Shown: positions 53,992 through 63,405, counted from the first letter of the stretch. The stretch: 64,000 bases of DNA from Celeribacter marinus (GCF_001308265.1 NZ_CP012023.1:1254932-1318931), one strand, 5' to 3'. Notes: generated by a model not told the origin, from the letters alone. Numbers and translations: made by a program.

Positions 53992-55644
53992 TCACATATT
54001 GCCGTAGTTTGGCCCATCGCCCCCTTGGGGGACGGTCCACGTGATGTTCTGGCTGGCCTCTTTGATATCGCAGGTTTTGCAATGCACACAGTTTTGGAAG
54101 TTGACGACGAATTTGGGATCGCTGCCCGCTTCGCCGACATATTCGTACACGCCCGCAGGGCAATACCGCGCGGACGGGCCGCCATACACGGCATAATCCA
54201 CATCCACAGCCACACGTGGGTCTTTAAGACGAAGATGTGACGGCTGGCTTTCCTCATGGTTGGTCGCGGCGAATGACACGTTGGTCAAACGATCAAACGA
54301 CAAAACACCATCGGGCTTGGGGTAGTCGATCATCGGATAGTCAGCGGCCTTTCCCGTAGCCTCAGCATCCGCTTTCCCGTGCTTGAGCGTCCCGAATAGC
54401 GACACGCCAAAGAGAGTGTTGGTCCACATGTCAAATCCGCCAAGCGCCAGTGAGGCGGACAGACCGAATTTCGACCAAAGCGGCTTTACGTTGCGAACCC
54501 GTTTGAGGTCTTTGGCCACGGCACCAGTCCGCAACTCCGCCTCGTAGGCCTCCAAGGTATCCCCCGAACGCCCGTCTTTGAGCGCCGCAATCACGGCCTC
54601 GGCGGCGGCTTTGCCAGAGAGCATCGCGTTGTGGTTGCCCTTGATGCGCGGCACATTGACAAGACCCACGGAACAGCCAAGCAAAGCCCCCCCGGGAAAC
54701 GCCGATTTAGGCATGGATTGATATCCGCCCTCCGAAATCGCGCGCGCGCCATATGCCACACGTTTGCCGCCCTTGAGCAGATCGGCCACCATCGGGTGAT
54801 GCTTGAACTGCTGAAACTCCATGTAGGGGAACAGGTTAGGGTTTTTGTAGTTCAGGTGGACCACAAACCCGATGAAAACCTGATTGTTCTCGGCGTGATA
54901 GATGAATGCACCACCGCCCGCCTTGCCACCCAATGGCCATCCCATCGTGTGCGTGACAGTGCCCTCTTTGTGCTTTTCGGGATCGATCTCCCAAACTTCC
55001 TTCATCCCAAGGCCGAACTTTTGCGGCTCGCGCCCCGCGCAAAGATCATATTTTGCAATCACTTCCTTGGCGAGTGATCCGCGCACACCCTCGGACAAGA
55101 GCACGTATTTTCCGTGCAATTCCATTCCGGGCTCATAGCCCTCGGACGGGGTGCCATCGGGGTTCTTGCCAAATTCGCCTGCAACCACGCCTTTGACTTC
55201 GCCGGTGCCGCCGTAGACAAGTTCGGAACACGCCATACCCGGGAAAATCTCGACGCCCATCTCTTCGGCCTGTTCGGCCATCCAACGGCAAACATTGCCC
55301 ATAGAGACGATGTAATTGCCATGATTGTTCATCAACGGCGGCATAGGGAAGTTAGGAATGCGAAGATGACCCGCTTCGCCAAGCATATAGAAATTGTCTT
55401 TCTTGACCTTGGTCTTGATCGGCGCGCCGCGCGTTTTCCAATCAGGCATCAACGCGTCAAGGCCACAAGGGTCCAGCACGGCGCCTGACAAAATATGCGC
55501 GCCAACTTCGGAGCCTTTTTCCAAGACAACGATGTTCAAATCCGCGTCCAACTGCTTAAGGCGGATCGCCGCAGACAGGCCAGCAGGTCCAGCCCCGACA
55601 ATCACGACGTCATATTCCATCGTCTCGCGCTCAATATTCGACAT
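53992..55644 (-). CDS. Electron-transfer flavoprotein:ubiquinone oxidoreductase
   Basis: 550 residues. FAD motif VVIVGAGPAGLSAAIRL at the start, VGLVNVPRIKGNHNAMLSGKAAA, and a C-terminal 4Fe-4S cluster site with CPAGVYEYV and NFQNCVHCKTCDI. It passes electrons from ETF (from acyl-CoA dehydrogenases) to ubiquinone in the membrane. Fits with the acyl-CoA dehydrogenase at 60868 and the ubiquinone genes in the window. Divergent from greA. Confidence 0.95.
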   Translation of the reverse strand: MSNIERETMEYDVVIVGAGPAGLSAAIRLKQLDADLNIVVLEKGSEVGAHILSGAVLDPCGLDALMPDWKTRGAPIKTKVKKDNFYMLGEAGHLRIPNFPMPPLMNNHGNYIVSMGNVCRWMAEQAEEMGVEIFPGMACSELVYGGTGEVKGVVAGEFGKNPDGTPSEGYEPGMELHGKYVLLSEGVRGSLAKEVIAKYDLCAGREPQKFGLGMKEVWEIDPEKHKEGTVTHTMGWPLGGKAGGGAFIYHAENNQVFIGFVVHLNYKNPNLFPYMEFQQFKHHPMVADLLKGGKRVAYGARAISEGGYQSMPKSAFPGGALLGCSVGLVNVPRIKGNHNAMLSGKAAAEAVIAALKDGRSGDTLEAYEAELRTGAVAKDLKRVRNVKPLWSKFGLSASLALGGFDMWTNTLFGVSLFGTLKHGKADAEATGKAADYPMIDYPKPDGVLSFDRLTNVSFAATNHEESQPSHLRLKDPRVAVDVDYAVYGGPSARYCPAGVYEYVGEAGSDPKFVVNFQNCVHCKTCDIKEASQNITWTVPQGGDGPNYGNM

Positions 55645-55899
55645 TAAATTACTCCCTCAACTCGACGGCTCGTCGCGCCTTCCTACCCCCAACATAAGGG
55701 GATGGTCAATTTGATCCTACTGTTTCGCGGCGTCCAAACCAGCGAAAATGGAGCGTTTTTTGTCCCTTCGTCACGGAATGAACACCCTACCTCTTGCATT
55801 TGGTCTATGAGTGCTGTTGTGGTGGTACAACAAAAGCAACAACCGACGCGGGAGGCCCACCGGCCGATCTCGCGTTTTTCGTATCTGAGAATGAGTGCC
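55645..55899 (+). promoter_or_regulatory. greA leader region with intrinsic terminator/attenuator
   Basis: Hairpin ACGCG GGA GGCC CACC GGCC GA TCT CGCGT (55846-55875, bulged by GA) followed by TTTT to 55879. No gene precedes on the plus strand, so this terminator lies in the greA leader, 20 bases before the ATG. A leader frame from ATG 55807 runs in phase into greA without a stop. Confidence 0.65.
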
Positions 55900-56370
55900 A
55901 TGGAAAAAATCTTGACGACCCGTGCGGGTCACGTCGCAATGAGCGCCGAGTTGAAAAACCTTAAATCCGTTGAGCGCCCCGCGATCATTCAAGCGGTTGC
56001 CGAGGCGCGTGAGCACGGCGATCTATCGGAAAACGCCGAATATCACTCCGCGCGCGAAAAACACAGCTTCATCGAGGGCCGGATCAAGGAACTCGAAGGC
56101 ATCTTGTCCTTATCCGAAGTGATCGACCCGAAAACGCTGTCAGGCACCGTCAAATTCGGCGCGACCGTCACAATCGTGGACGAAGATACGGATGAGGAAA
56201 AAACCTTTCAGATCGTTGGCCAATATGAGGCCGATATCGAACGCGGATTGCTCAACATCCAGTCGCCTATTGCGCGGGCATTGATCGGCAAAGAGGATGG
56301 CGACAGCGTGGCTGTGCGCACCCCCGGCGGTGACAAGAGCTATGAAATCCTAAAAGTCGAATTTATCTAA
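55900..56370 (+). CDS. greA: Transcription elongation factor GreA
   Basis: 156 residues. N-terminal coiled coil with the acidic tip [19 protein letters not shown], then the C-terminal globular domain ([16 protein letters not shown]...). It rescues backtracked RNA polymerase by stimulating transcript cleavage. Start is ATG 55900; ATG 55891 and a distant in-frame ATG 55807 are alternatives, so the N-terminus could be 3 or 31 residues longer. Confidence 0.95.
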   Translation: MEKILTTRAGHVAMSAELKNLKSVERPAIIQAVAEAREHGDLSENAEYHSAREKHSFIEGRIKELEGILSLSEVIDPKTLSGTVKFGATVTIVDEDTDEEKTFQIVGQYEADIERGLLNIQSPIARALIGKEDGDSVAVRTPGGDKSYEILKVEFI

Positions 56371-56402
56371 ATTTCGTTCTCTAACTCCGCGTGGAGGCCA
56401 TT

Positions 56403-57416
56403 TTGGCTGACGACAAGACCAAACCACATATTGAGCTGGGCGTGTATCAGCGTCCGGATGTTGACCAACGTGTCACGGCCAGCGAGATAATCGCGGGCGT
56501 GCTGTCGTTGGTCTGGCTTGTCATGACTGCGGGCTATTTTTTGATCGTTGATGGCGGTGCCGCGCAGACCTCGTTCGATAGCATTCGGTTCGTGATGATT
56601 CTCATCGCGATTTTTATGCCTGTCGCCATGATCTGGGTCGGCGCGTTGGCCGTGCGTGCGTCCACAACCATGCGTGACGAAAGTCGCCGCCTTCAAACCG
56701 CTATTTCCGCAATGCGCCAAAGCTATCTTGCACAACAGCATAACAACCCCGCCAATAGCTCCGTTGAAAAGAAACTCGAAGAGATCGCAGCGGCTCAACG
56801 CAAAACCGAAAGCACGCTCGCCACATTCACATCCGTGCGCCCCTCGGCGGCACCGGCGGAGGATCGTTTGGCGATTCCATCGCCCATGCGAATGGATGAA
56901 CAGGCCTCACTCGCACTTGGCACCCCGTCCGAGGCGCTCGCACCGCCCTTGTCGGTCGCTGATTTCATCAAAGCCTTGAACTTTCCAGAGACGGCCGAGG
57001 ACAAAGAGGGGTTTCGCGCCCTGCGCCGCGCTCTGTCTGACCACAAAGTCAGCCAGTTGGTCCACGCTGCCCAAGACATTCTCACCCTGCTCAGCCAAGA
57101 TGGCATCTACATGGACGACCTCACACCGGACCGCGCACGGCCCGAAGTCTGGCGCAAATTCGCCAAAGGTGTGCGCGGATCGGCCGTAGCCCCCCTTGGC
57201 GGCGTTCGTGACCGCTCGTCCTTGGCGCTCGCCGCCGCACGCATGAAGCAAGACGCAATTTTCCGCGATGCCGTGCACCACTTTTTGCGCAAATTTGACA
57301 AGACACTGGCCGAATTTGAAGACACGGCATCCGACGAAGAGATCTCGGCACTGTCCAACACACGGACCGCGCGTGCATTCATGTTGCTCGGACGCGTCAC
57401 GGGCACGTTCGACTAA
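56403..57416 (+). CDS. Hypothetical two-TM protein
   Basis: 337 residues from TTG 56403, where GGAGG sits five bases upstream (GTG 56391 is an alternative). Two adjacent TMs (~26-46 IIAGVLSLVWLVMTAGYFLIV and ~62-82 FVMILIAIFMPVAMIWVGALA), then a helical stretch with possible coiled coil (ESRRLQTAISAMRQSYL...KKLEEIAAAQRK), a Pro/Ala-rich linker, and a conserved-looking C-terminal domain (LSVADFIKALNFPETAEDKEGFRALRRAL). Function unknown; family appears restricted to this group. Downstream of greA and upstream of azlC, all plus strand. Confidence 0.78.
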   Translation: MADDKTKPHIELGVYQRPDVDQRVTASEIIAGVLSLVWLVMTAGYFLIVDGGAAQTSFDSIRFVMILIAIFMPVAMIWVGALAVRASTTMRDESRRLQTAISAMRQSYLAQQHNNPANSSVEKKLEEIAAAQRKTESTLATFTSVRPSAAPAEDRLAIPSPMRMDEQASLALGTPSEALAPPLSVADFIKALNFPETAEDKEGFRALRRALSDHKVSQLVHAAQDILTLLSQDGIYMDDLTPDRARPEVWRKFAKGVRGSAVAPLGGVRDRSSLALAAARMKQDAIFRDAVHHFLRKFDKTLAEFEDTASDEEISALSNTRTARAFMLLGRVTGTFD

Positions 57417-57420
57417 CCTC

Positions 57421-58134
57421 ATGGCCTCACTCAACACATCACAGTTCAAACGCGGCATTTTTGACGGCCTGCCGTTCCACTTGGTGCTTGTGCCATTTGG
57501 AGCCATTTTTGGCGTGATCGCCACCGAGGCCGGTCTGAACCTTGTTCAAGTTATGGGATTTACGGTTCTTGTGATTGCAGGCGCCGCACAACTGACGGCG
57601 TTACAATTGATGCTCGATAACGCGCCGACACTGGTTGTGATTGTCACTGCATTGGCGGTCAACCTTCGCATGGCGATGTATTCGGCGTCACTCGTGCCGC
57701 ACCTCGGCCCTGCGCCGTTCTGGATGCGTGCCTTGGCCGCCTATTTCCTGTTTGATCAACCCTACGCTCTCTCCTCAATTGCGTTCGAAAAAGAGCCGTC
57801 CCGCACCGCGATTGAAAAAGTCAGCTACTTTCTGGGCGTTGGCATCCCTTTGGCCATATCGTGGTATGTCGCGACCTTGGCGGGGGCACTGCTTGGCGAG
57901 CGTATTCCGGCGCAAATGGGTGTCGATTTTGCGGTCCCCCTGACCTTTATCGCTGTTGTCGCCCCGATGATGCGAACCGTTGCACATGTTGCAACCGCCC
58001 TGACCTCGGTCGTCCTTGTTATCGCCCTTAGCTTTATGCCCTATGGCTCCGGCTTACTGGTCGCGGCTCTGATCGCGCTGTTTGTGGGCGCGCAGGTCGA
58101 GTTATGGGTAGAAAAGCGAAAGGCACGCAGCTAA
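57421..58134 (+). CDS. azlC: AzlC family branched-chain amino acid exporter subunit
   Basis: 237 residues, multi-TM, with FKRGIFDGLPFHLVLVPFGAIFGVIA and LMLDNAPTLVVIVTALAVNLRMAMYSASL, the AzlC signature. Acts with AzlD in export of branched-chain amino acids or analogues. Stop overlaps azlD ATG (TAATG). Confidence 0.92.
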   Translation: MASLNTSQFKRGIFDGLPFHLVLVPFGAIFGVIATEAGLNLVQVMGFTVLVIAGAAQLTALQLMLDNAPTLVVIVTALAVNLRMAMYSASLVPHLGPAPFWMRALAAYFLFDQPYALSSIAFEKEPSRTAIEKVSYFLGVGIPLAISWYVATLAGALLGERIPAQMGVDFAVPLTFIAVVAPMMRTVAHVATALTSVVLVIALSFMPYGSGLLVAALIALFVGAQVELWVEKRKARS

Positions 58135-58457
58135 TGGAACCCGCGACTTCTCAGGTCTGGATCATCATTGTCGTACTCGGTATCTGCACCTATCTGATCC
58201 GCCTGTCCTTCATGGGATTGATCGGCGACCGCCCCTTGCCCGAATGGCTATTGCGGATGTTGCGCTACACCCCTGTGGCAGTCCTACCGGCTGTTGTGGC
58301 CCCAATGTTGCTTGGATCTGGGGCCCATAGCGGCGATGCGTTGCGTATTGGCGCAGCCCTTGCAACGCTCGTCGTGGGCCTCACGACCCGCAATGTCCTA
58401 TGGGCGATTGCCACAGGGTTCGGACTGTTCTTCGGAATTGGTGCGCTACTGGGTTAA
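58134..58457 (+). CDS. azlD: AzlD family protein
   Basis: 107 residues, three to four TMs, ICTYLIRLSFMGLIGDRPLPEWLLRMLRYTPVAVLPAVV is typical of AzlD, the small partner of AzlC. The 3' end overlaps the convergent lipoprotein gene by 12 bases. Confidence 0.9.
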   Translation: MEPATSQVWIIIVVLGICTYLIRLSFMGLIGDRPLPEWLLRMLRYTPVAVLPAVVAPMLLGSGAHSGDALRIGAALATLVVGLTTRNVLWAIATGFGLFFGIGALLG

Positions 58458-59084
58458 GGTCGCGATCAAATCGCCGCGCAAACGCAAATCAGGGGCCTGA
58501 ATGAGACCCGTGTTGTCATCAGGCGAGTCGTCGCGGTGCATTTGCTCCACCGCCCCACGCGAAGCGAAATACGCGGTCAGTTTCTTTGGGAACATCGTAC
58601 TTTTCACATCTTCAAATCCCGGGAGACTGGCCAAGATGCTTGAAATACTGCGCGCGCATTGTGCCTTTGGCACCGCGCCGTAACTTTGAATGCGCGCCAA
58701 CGCAAATTCGGCCACCTGTGGCGACACAAAAATGGTTTGCTCGATCACGTCAAACGTCTCGCGCGCATGATAGTCGATGTAGAATGCAACAGCCGCGTCG
58801 CTCATGCCGTAGACGACATCATTGCGCTCTGGCAAATGCGGGTGCTTGAACGTTCCCGCGGGATCAAAAATCGCGCGCTGTGACGGCGCATTGACCAAAA
58901 GGCCGGAGTGCGCGCCTGCGCCGCTGCGCTTACCGATCACGGTAAACAACGTCAAAGACGCCGATCCGTCGCTCACATAGCGCGCACGGGTCACTTCGGC
59001 TTCGCCAGCCCAACGCGGCTCTGCCGCACCACACGCGCTAAGAGCCAATAAGGCAAAAACCACCAAGAGCCGCGATAGCGTCAT
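58446..59084 (-). CDS. Lipoprotein, hypothetical
   Basis: 212 residues. MTLSRLLVVFALLALSACGAAE: signal with lipobox LSAC. The body includes SASLTLFTVIGKRSGAGAHSGLLVNAPSQRAIFDPAGTF, seen in Rhodobacteraceae hypothetical proteins; no catalytic motif recognised. Start at 59084 (59099 possible). Confidence 0.75.
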   Translation of the reverse strand: MTLSRLLVVFALLALSACGAAEPRWAGEAEVTRARYVSDGSASLTLFTVIGKRSGAGAHSGLLVNAPSQRAIFDPAGTFKHPHLPERNDVVYGMSDAAVAFYIDYHARETFDVIEQTIFVSPQVAEFALARIQSYGAVPKAQCARSISSILASLPGFEDVKSTMFPKKLTAYFASRGAVEQMHRDDSPDDNTGLIQAPDLRLRGDLIATLTQ

Positions 59085-59120
59085 AAAAGTGATCCTCAAC
59101 CTATTTGGCGAACCAACGAA

Positions 59121-59255
59121 TTAGCCGTTAAAAACAGCCAGAAAAACCAGAACTGCGATGGATGCGATTGCAACATACGTGGACCATTTAATGAACCCTG
59201 CGAATGCTTTTTCTTGAGTCGAAATATCCATTTCGCCGTGCTTGTGGTCAGCCAT
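59121..59255 (-). CDS. aa3-type cytochrome c oxidase subunit IV (small)
   Basis: 44 residues, missed by length limits. [24 protein letters not shown] then one TM ([18 protein letters not shown]): pattern of the alphaproteobacterial COX IV small subunit (COX4_pro_2). It sits alone, away from other cox genes. Ribosome site AAAAGG(10 nt)ATG. Function within the oxidase is uncertain. Confidence 0.85.
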   Translation of the reverse strand: MADHKHGEMDISTQEKAFAGFIKWSTYVAIASIAVLVFLAVFNG

Positions 59256-59342
59256 TGTGCCTTTTCCTTTTATCTTGTGGCGTCATATGCGCCTTTTCTC
59301 AGAGTGAATTAGACGATTCAGCGCCCGCTGTCACCGTTGGAT

Positions 59343-59834
59343 TCACGCCTTTTTGCTCTCATCTGCGTCTGAATTCTCTAAATCAGCGGCCAAACGAAAC
59401 CCGATCCGTGCCGGAGCGGCCTCCGGCTCGTGTTTTGGCAAGGCGCGCAGCATGACATTGAGCTGGGTGACGTGTTGAACAAGTTGCGTTTTGGCACCGG
59501 TCCCATCGGTTCCGTAAAAGGTCACGATATCAGGGTCAAAATATCCGATCCCTTCAATCCGCAGCACTCCGGATTCCGATCCGGCAAATCCCATCGCAAT
59601 CTCGTGCTCGTTGTCGAGCTGCTGTTCAAAGTTATTGATGTAAAGAATGAGGCGTTCATAGGCCCATTCCGCCGGACTCTTTTGATCAAGCGGCTTGCGC
59701 GACAAGGCATCTGGGAGCGGCAGCTGTTCGGCCGTGCGTGGTGCATTTGGGTTGGCATGAACCGCGCGCCCGTATTGCAAGGCCGCCGCTTCGTGCGCTT
59801 CTGCCGTTGTTTGGATTTGATCGTAATCGCTCAT
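59343..59834 (-). CDS. DUF6173 family protein
   Basis: 163 residues. SPAEWAYERLILYINNFEQQLDNEHEIAMGFAGSE and LRIEGIGYFDPDIVTFYGTDG are the recognisable blocks. Function unknown. Translation is coupled to the MBL gene (ATGA overlap), part of the acyl-CoA dehydrogenase operon. Confidence 0.8.
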   Translation of the reverse strand: MSDYDQIQTTAEAHEAAALQYGRAVHANPNAPRTAEQLPLPDALSRKPLDQKSPAEWAYERLILYINNFEQQLDNEHEIAMGFAGSESGVLRIEGIGYFDPDIVTFYGTDGTGAKTQLVQHVTQLNVMLRALPKHEPEAAPARIGFRLAADLENSDADESKKA

Positions 59835-60868
59835 GCCATCTCCCGCTTTTGCCAGATATACGCACCATCCCCTCTCATCGTGCGCGAGACAAGCCCCTGC
59901 GCAAATAAGTGATTGCAATGCGCCATCGCCTCGACCATCGCGAGCCCGTATTCGCCGCTCTTAATCTCGCGTTTGAACAGTACAGAAAAACAGTCACACG
60001 CGGTGCGCGGCTGTTCCAGAAATCCCAGCAGTCGCGTGAGCGCAGCATGATGATTGTCCGTCAACTGGCGCAACCGTGTCGGCAGCCCCGTAAAAATGCG
60101 TTTGTGCCCCGTCAAAATCAACTGATCGTCGGTCGCAAAGGGTTTGAACCGCTCACAGCTTTCCAACCACTCCCCCAACGGATCGGCATCCGGTTCGGTC
60201 GTATGCACACCGATATTCGGAGAAATCGACGCCAATAGCTGATCACCGCCAATAACCATCTCGCCATCACGGCTCCAAAAGGTCGCATGTTCGGGCGCAT
60301 GCCCGTTGCCGCACCGCACATCCCATAACCGCCCGCCAATCTCGATCTCGTCGCCCTCGCGTATGCGGGTAAAGCCAAGCGGAATATCAGCCACCGCATC
60401 AGCGGTATTGAACGGACGGCTCGTTTCGCGCTCGGCGTAAATCGCCGCATCCATCCCGCTTGAGCGCCAAAAGCGCAGCATCTGGGGCGTTGGTGCGTCC
60501 TGAACATCCAGTTTGAGCATCCGCGCCATGAGATACGCGGTACGTGTTGTGACCAATGTCGCGCCGTGCTGCGCCATGAACCACCCCGCCAATCCGATAT
60601 GATCGAGGTGGTGATGGGTGGCAATGACGCGCGACACGGGTTTGCCGCCCATCGGACCCGCCATCAAGTCGCCCCACACCGCACGGGTGCGCGAGGTGTC
60701 GATGCCCGTGTCGACCACGGTCCAACTGTCGCCCTCATAAAACATATAGACATTCACATGCTCGAGCGGTCCGGGCATGGGGATACGCGCCCACAAAAGA
60801 CCGGTGGACACCTCGACCGCCTCCCCCGTAACTGGTGGCTCAACGGGGGTTCGGATCGGTGTTTTCAT
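59831..60868 (-). CDS. MBL-fold metallo-hydrolase
   Basis: 345 residues. Metal motif THHHLDH (~85-91), with ATHHHLDHIGLAGWF, NGHAPEHATFW and GGDQLLASISPNIGVH downstream; a C-terminal winged-helix-like part follows (LLGFLEQPRTACDCFSVLF). Probably a hydrolase acting on a small thioester or phospho-ester, possibly in acyl-CoA metabolism given its partner; substrate unknown. ATG shares a base with the dehydrogenase stop (TAATG). Confidence 0.88.
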   Translation of the reverse strand: MKTPIRTPVEPPVTGEAVEVSTGLLWARIPMPGPLEHVNVYMFYEGDSWTVVDTGIDTSRTRAVWGDLMAGPMGGKPVSRVIATHHHLDHIGLAGWFMAQHGATLVTTRTAYLMARMLKLDVQDAPTPQMLRFWRSSGMDAAIYAERETSRPFNTADAVADIPLGFTRIREGDEIEIGGRLWDVRCGNGHAPEHATFWSRDGEMVIGGDQLLASISPNIGVHTTEPDADPLGEWLESCERFKPFATDDQLILTGHKRIFTGLPTRLRQLTDNHHAALTRLLGFLEQPRTACDCFSVLFKREIKSGEYGLAMVEAMAHCNHLFAQGLVSRTMRGDGAYIWQKREMA

Positions 60869-62580
60869 CAGGCTAAAAGGTCTTCTGGTGTGAGGGCATA
60901 AAGATCGCTGGCCCCAAGGCGCGCTTGCACCAAGAGGGACGTATACTCGGGCAACATACGCAGAATATAGAACCGCGCAAGACGCGTGCGCGTCCCCGCC
61001 TCACCCTCGGCCAGTGCCGATTTCAAATGGTAGTACCCACCTAAAACCCGTGCAAATGCGCGCAAAAACGCGGTCGCCCCCGCAAAGCGGTCATTGAGAT
61101 CAAGCGCCAGTACCGCCTCAAGTCCCTCGCGTAGCGTTTCCGCCGCGCTCCAAACAGGTCCGGCCAGTTCGGGCAACGACACCCGCGCCGCTTCGGCAAA
61201 GGCTTCGATTTCGTCGAGCAATGCATTTGCGGCCTCGCCACCATCCATCAACTTGCGGGCCACAAGGTCCATCGCCTGAATGCCGTTGGTGCCCTCGTAG
61301 ATCGAGGTAATGCGGGCATCGCGGGCGTATTGCGCCGCCCCCGTTTCCTCGATGAACCCCATGCCGCCGTGGACCTGTACGCCAAGCTGCGCAACATCAT
61401 GACCAATGTCGGTCCCAAACGCCTTGGCAATCGGAATGAGGAACGCACCGCGCGCCTGCCATTCGGGATCGTCGCGCCCTAGATCAAGCGCCACACCGCA
61501 GGCCAGCGAAATACACCGCGCCACATAGGTGTCCGCCCGCATCACCGCGAGCATCCGGCGCACATCGGCATGGTCGATAATCGCACCCGTGCCATCCGCA
61601 CCAAGCGGCGTGCGGCCCTGAACGCGGTCCGCCGCATAGGCGTGTGCCTTTTGCGTAGCGGCCTCGGCCACACCCACGCCCTGCATCCCCACACCAAGAC
61701 GCGCATTGTTCATCATCGTGAACATGCATTTCATGCCTTCGTGCTCGTTACCGACAAGCCACCCTTTGGCCCCGTTGTAGTCCATAACGCAGGTGGGCGA
61801 ACCGTGAATGCCGAGCTTATGCTCGAGGCTCACAACGCTGAGGCTATTGGCATCACCGGCCTCGCCATCCGCGTCAGGAAGGAACTTAGGAACAAGGAAA
61901 AGCGAAATGCCTTTGGTCCCCTCGCCGCCATCGGGCAATCGCGCCAAAACAAGATGGCAAATATTACCGGAAAAATCGTTGTCGCCCCATGTGATATAGA
62001 TCTTTTGGCCCGTGATATCGTAGCTGCCATCGTCATTGCGCGTGGCTTTGGTGCGCAGTGCGCCAACGTCAGAGCCTGCGCCCGATTCCGTCAGGTTCAT
62101 CGTGCCGCACCAGTCGCCCGACACCAGTTTAGGCAGGTACAGCGCTTTGATCTCGTCGCAGGCATGATGCTCCAACGCCTCGATCTGACCCTGACACATC
62201 AGCGGCTCAAGCGCCAAAGACAAGCACGCGCCCGACATCATCTCGTTGACCACAGAAGCCAATGTGAGTGGCAACCCCATGCCACCATTATCCGGTTCGG
62301 CCAACATGCCGATCCATCCACCCTCAGCGATTTGCGCGAACGCATCCGCAAAGCCAGGCGACGAAATCACACCACCGTTTTCAAGCCGCGCAGGGGTCAA
62401 ATCCCCACCACGATCAAGAGGGGCCATCACATCATTTGAAAGCTTGGCCGCCTCGTCGATGATGGCCGCCACGACATCGCGGTCTGCTTCAGAAAAACGT
62501 GCCGTTGATGCAACGCGGGCGTAATCCACCACATGATCAAGAATAAATGCGTAATCCGAAACAGGCGCACGGTAGGCCAT
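60868..62580 (-). CDS. Acyl-CoA dehydrogenase (DmdC/AcdA-like)
   Basis: 570 residues, larger than classic FadE-type enzymes and close to the group that includes 3-methylmercaptopropionyl-CoA dehydrogenase (DmdC). MNLTESGAGSDVGALRTKA (~160) and YITWGDNDFSGNICHLVLA bind FAD/substrate; VQVHGGMGFIEETGAAQYARDARITSIYEGTNGIQ is the C-terminal signature. Oxidises acyl-CoA and passes electrons to ETF, then to ETF-QO. Substrate (fatty or methylmercaptopropionyl) cannot be decided from sequence alone. First gene of the unit with MBL and DUF6173. Confidence 0.88.
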   Translation of the reverse strand: MAYRAPVSDYAFILDHVVDYARVASTARFSEADRDVVAAIIDEAAKLSNDVMAPLDRGGDLTPARLENGGVISSPGFADAFAQIAEGGWIGMLAEPDNGGMGLPLTLASVVNEMMSGACLSLALEPLMCQGQIEALEHHACDEIKALYLPKLVSGDWCGTMNLTESGAGSDVGALRTKATRNDDGSYDITGQKIYITWGDNDFSGNICHLVLARLPDGGEGTKGISLFLVPKFLPDADGEAGDANSLSVVSLEHKLGIHGSPTCVMDYNGAKGWLVGNEHEGMKCMFTMMNNARLGVGMQGVGVAEAATQKAHAYAADRVQGRTPLGADGTGAIIDHADVRRMLAVMRADTYVARCISLACGVALDLGRDDPEWQARGAFLIPIAKAFGTDIGHDVAQLGVQVHGGMGFIEETGAAQYARDARITSIYEGTNGIQAMDLVARKLMDGGEAANALLDEIEAFAEAARVSLPELAGPVWSAAETLREGLEAVLALDLNDRFAGATAFLRAFARVLGGYYHLKSALAEGEAGTRTRLARFYILRMLPEYTSLLVQARLGASDLYALTPEDLLA

Positions 62581-62700
62581 GGTACAGGCTCCTCAGATTG
62601 GGTTTGCGACAGGCTCACCCTCTTAACTATCCAAAGAACTGTAATGGATGGTCACCGACCGCCAACCCAAACGTGGCGTCACGCGTCCGGCATTGCGCGT

Positions 62701-63273
62701 TTAGGCGTGGCCTACCTCGCCCGATAGCAACGCAGGGCTGATCCCGATCGAACGCACAGAGGCCTCCCACTTTTGGTCATTGGGCACCTCAAATACGATT
62801 TTCGGCGTAGGATCGACCGTCAGCCAACCGTTCTGCGCCAATTCCGCCTCCAGTTGGCCCGGCCCCCACCCTGCATACCCCAAACACAGCAATCGTTCGC
62901 GTGGCCCACCGCCGCGCGCGATGTCCGACAATATCTCGCGCGATGCGGTCATGGAATACGTCGCATCCACCGCCAAAGAGGCGCTATCGGCTTGATAATC
63001 AACGCTATGCAACACAAACCCGCGCCCCAACTCCACAGGCCCGCCAAAATGGACGGGCAAAGGCGCCATCATATCGGTGACGTTTATGTCGAGTTGCTCG
63101 AACACATCATTGACCCGAATGTCTTGCGACACCTGATTGATAATTAGCCCCATAGACCCGTCATCCGAGTGCGCACACATGAAAATCACGCTGTTTTCAA
63201 ACCGTGGATCACCGATCCCCGGCATGGCAACAAGCAACTTTCCCGTCAGGTTGTTAAACGTTGTTTCAGACAT
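62701..63273 (-). CDS. YqgE/AlgH family protein
   Basis: 190 residues. LLVAMPGIGDPRFENSVIFMCAHSDDGSMGLIINQ is the UPF0301 start; FVLHSVDYQ and LCLGYAGWGPGQLEAELAQNGWL follow. Function not firmly established. Divergent from the DsbD-like gene. Confidence 0.93.
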   Translation of the reverse strand: MSETTFNNLTGKLLVAMPGIGDPRFENSVIFMCAHSDDGSMGLIINQVSQDIRVNDVFEQLDINVTDMMAPLPVHFGGPVELGRGFVLHSVDYQADSASLAVDATYSMTASREILSDIARGGGPRERLLCLGYAGWGPGQLEAELAQNGWLTVDPTPKIVFEVPNDQKWEASVRSIGISPALLSGEVGHA

Positions 63274-63405
63274 GCCCTACCTCACCTCATGTCGCCGCGA
63301 GGTGCAAGCGGAACCGCAACCGCGCGGCAACACAGCACCGTGTGAAACACCTCGTCTCCTATTTGTGAGTTTTGTATGTGCGAACACCCCCCTATATGTT
63401 CACAC

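Noticed and set aside
55683..55901. Cysteine-rich 72-residue minus-strand ORF in the greA leader
   Set aside because: It lies across the greA leader and the divergent promoter, has no ribosome site, and its Cys cluster is a by-product of the CAACAA repeats.
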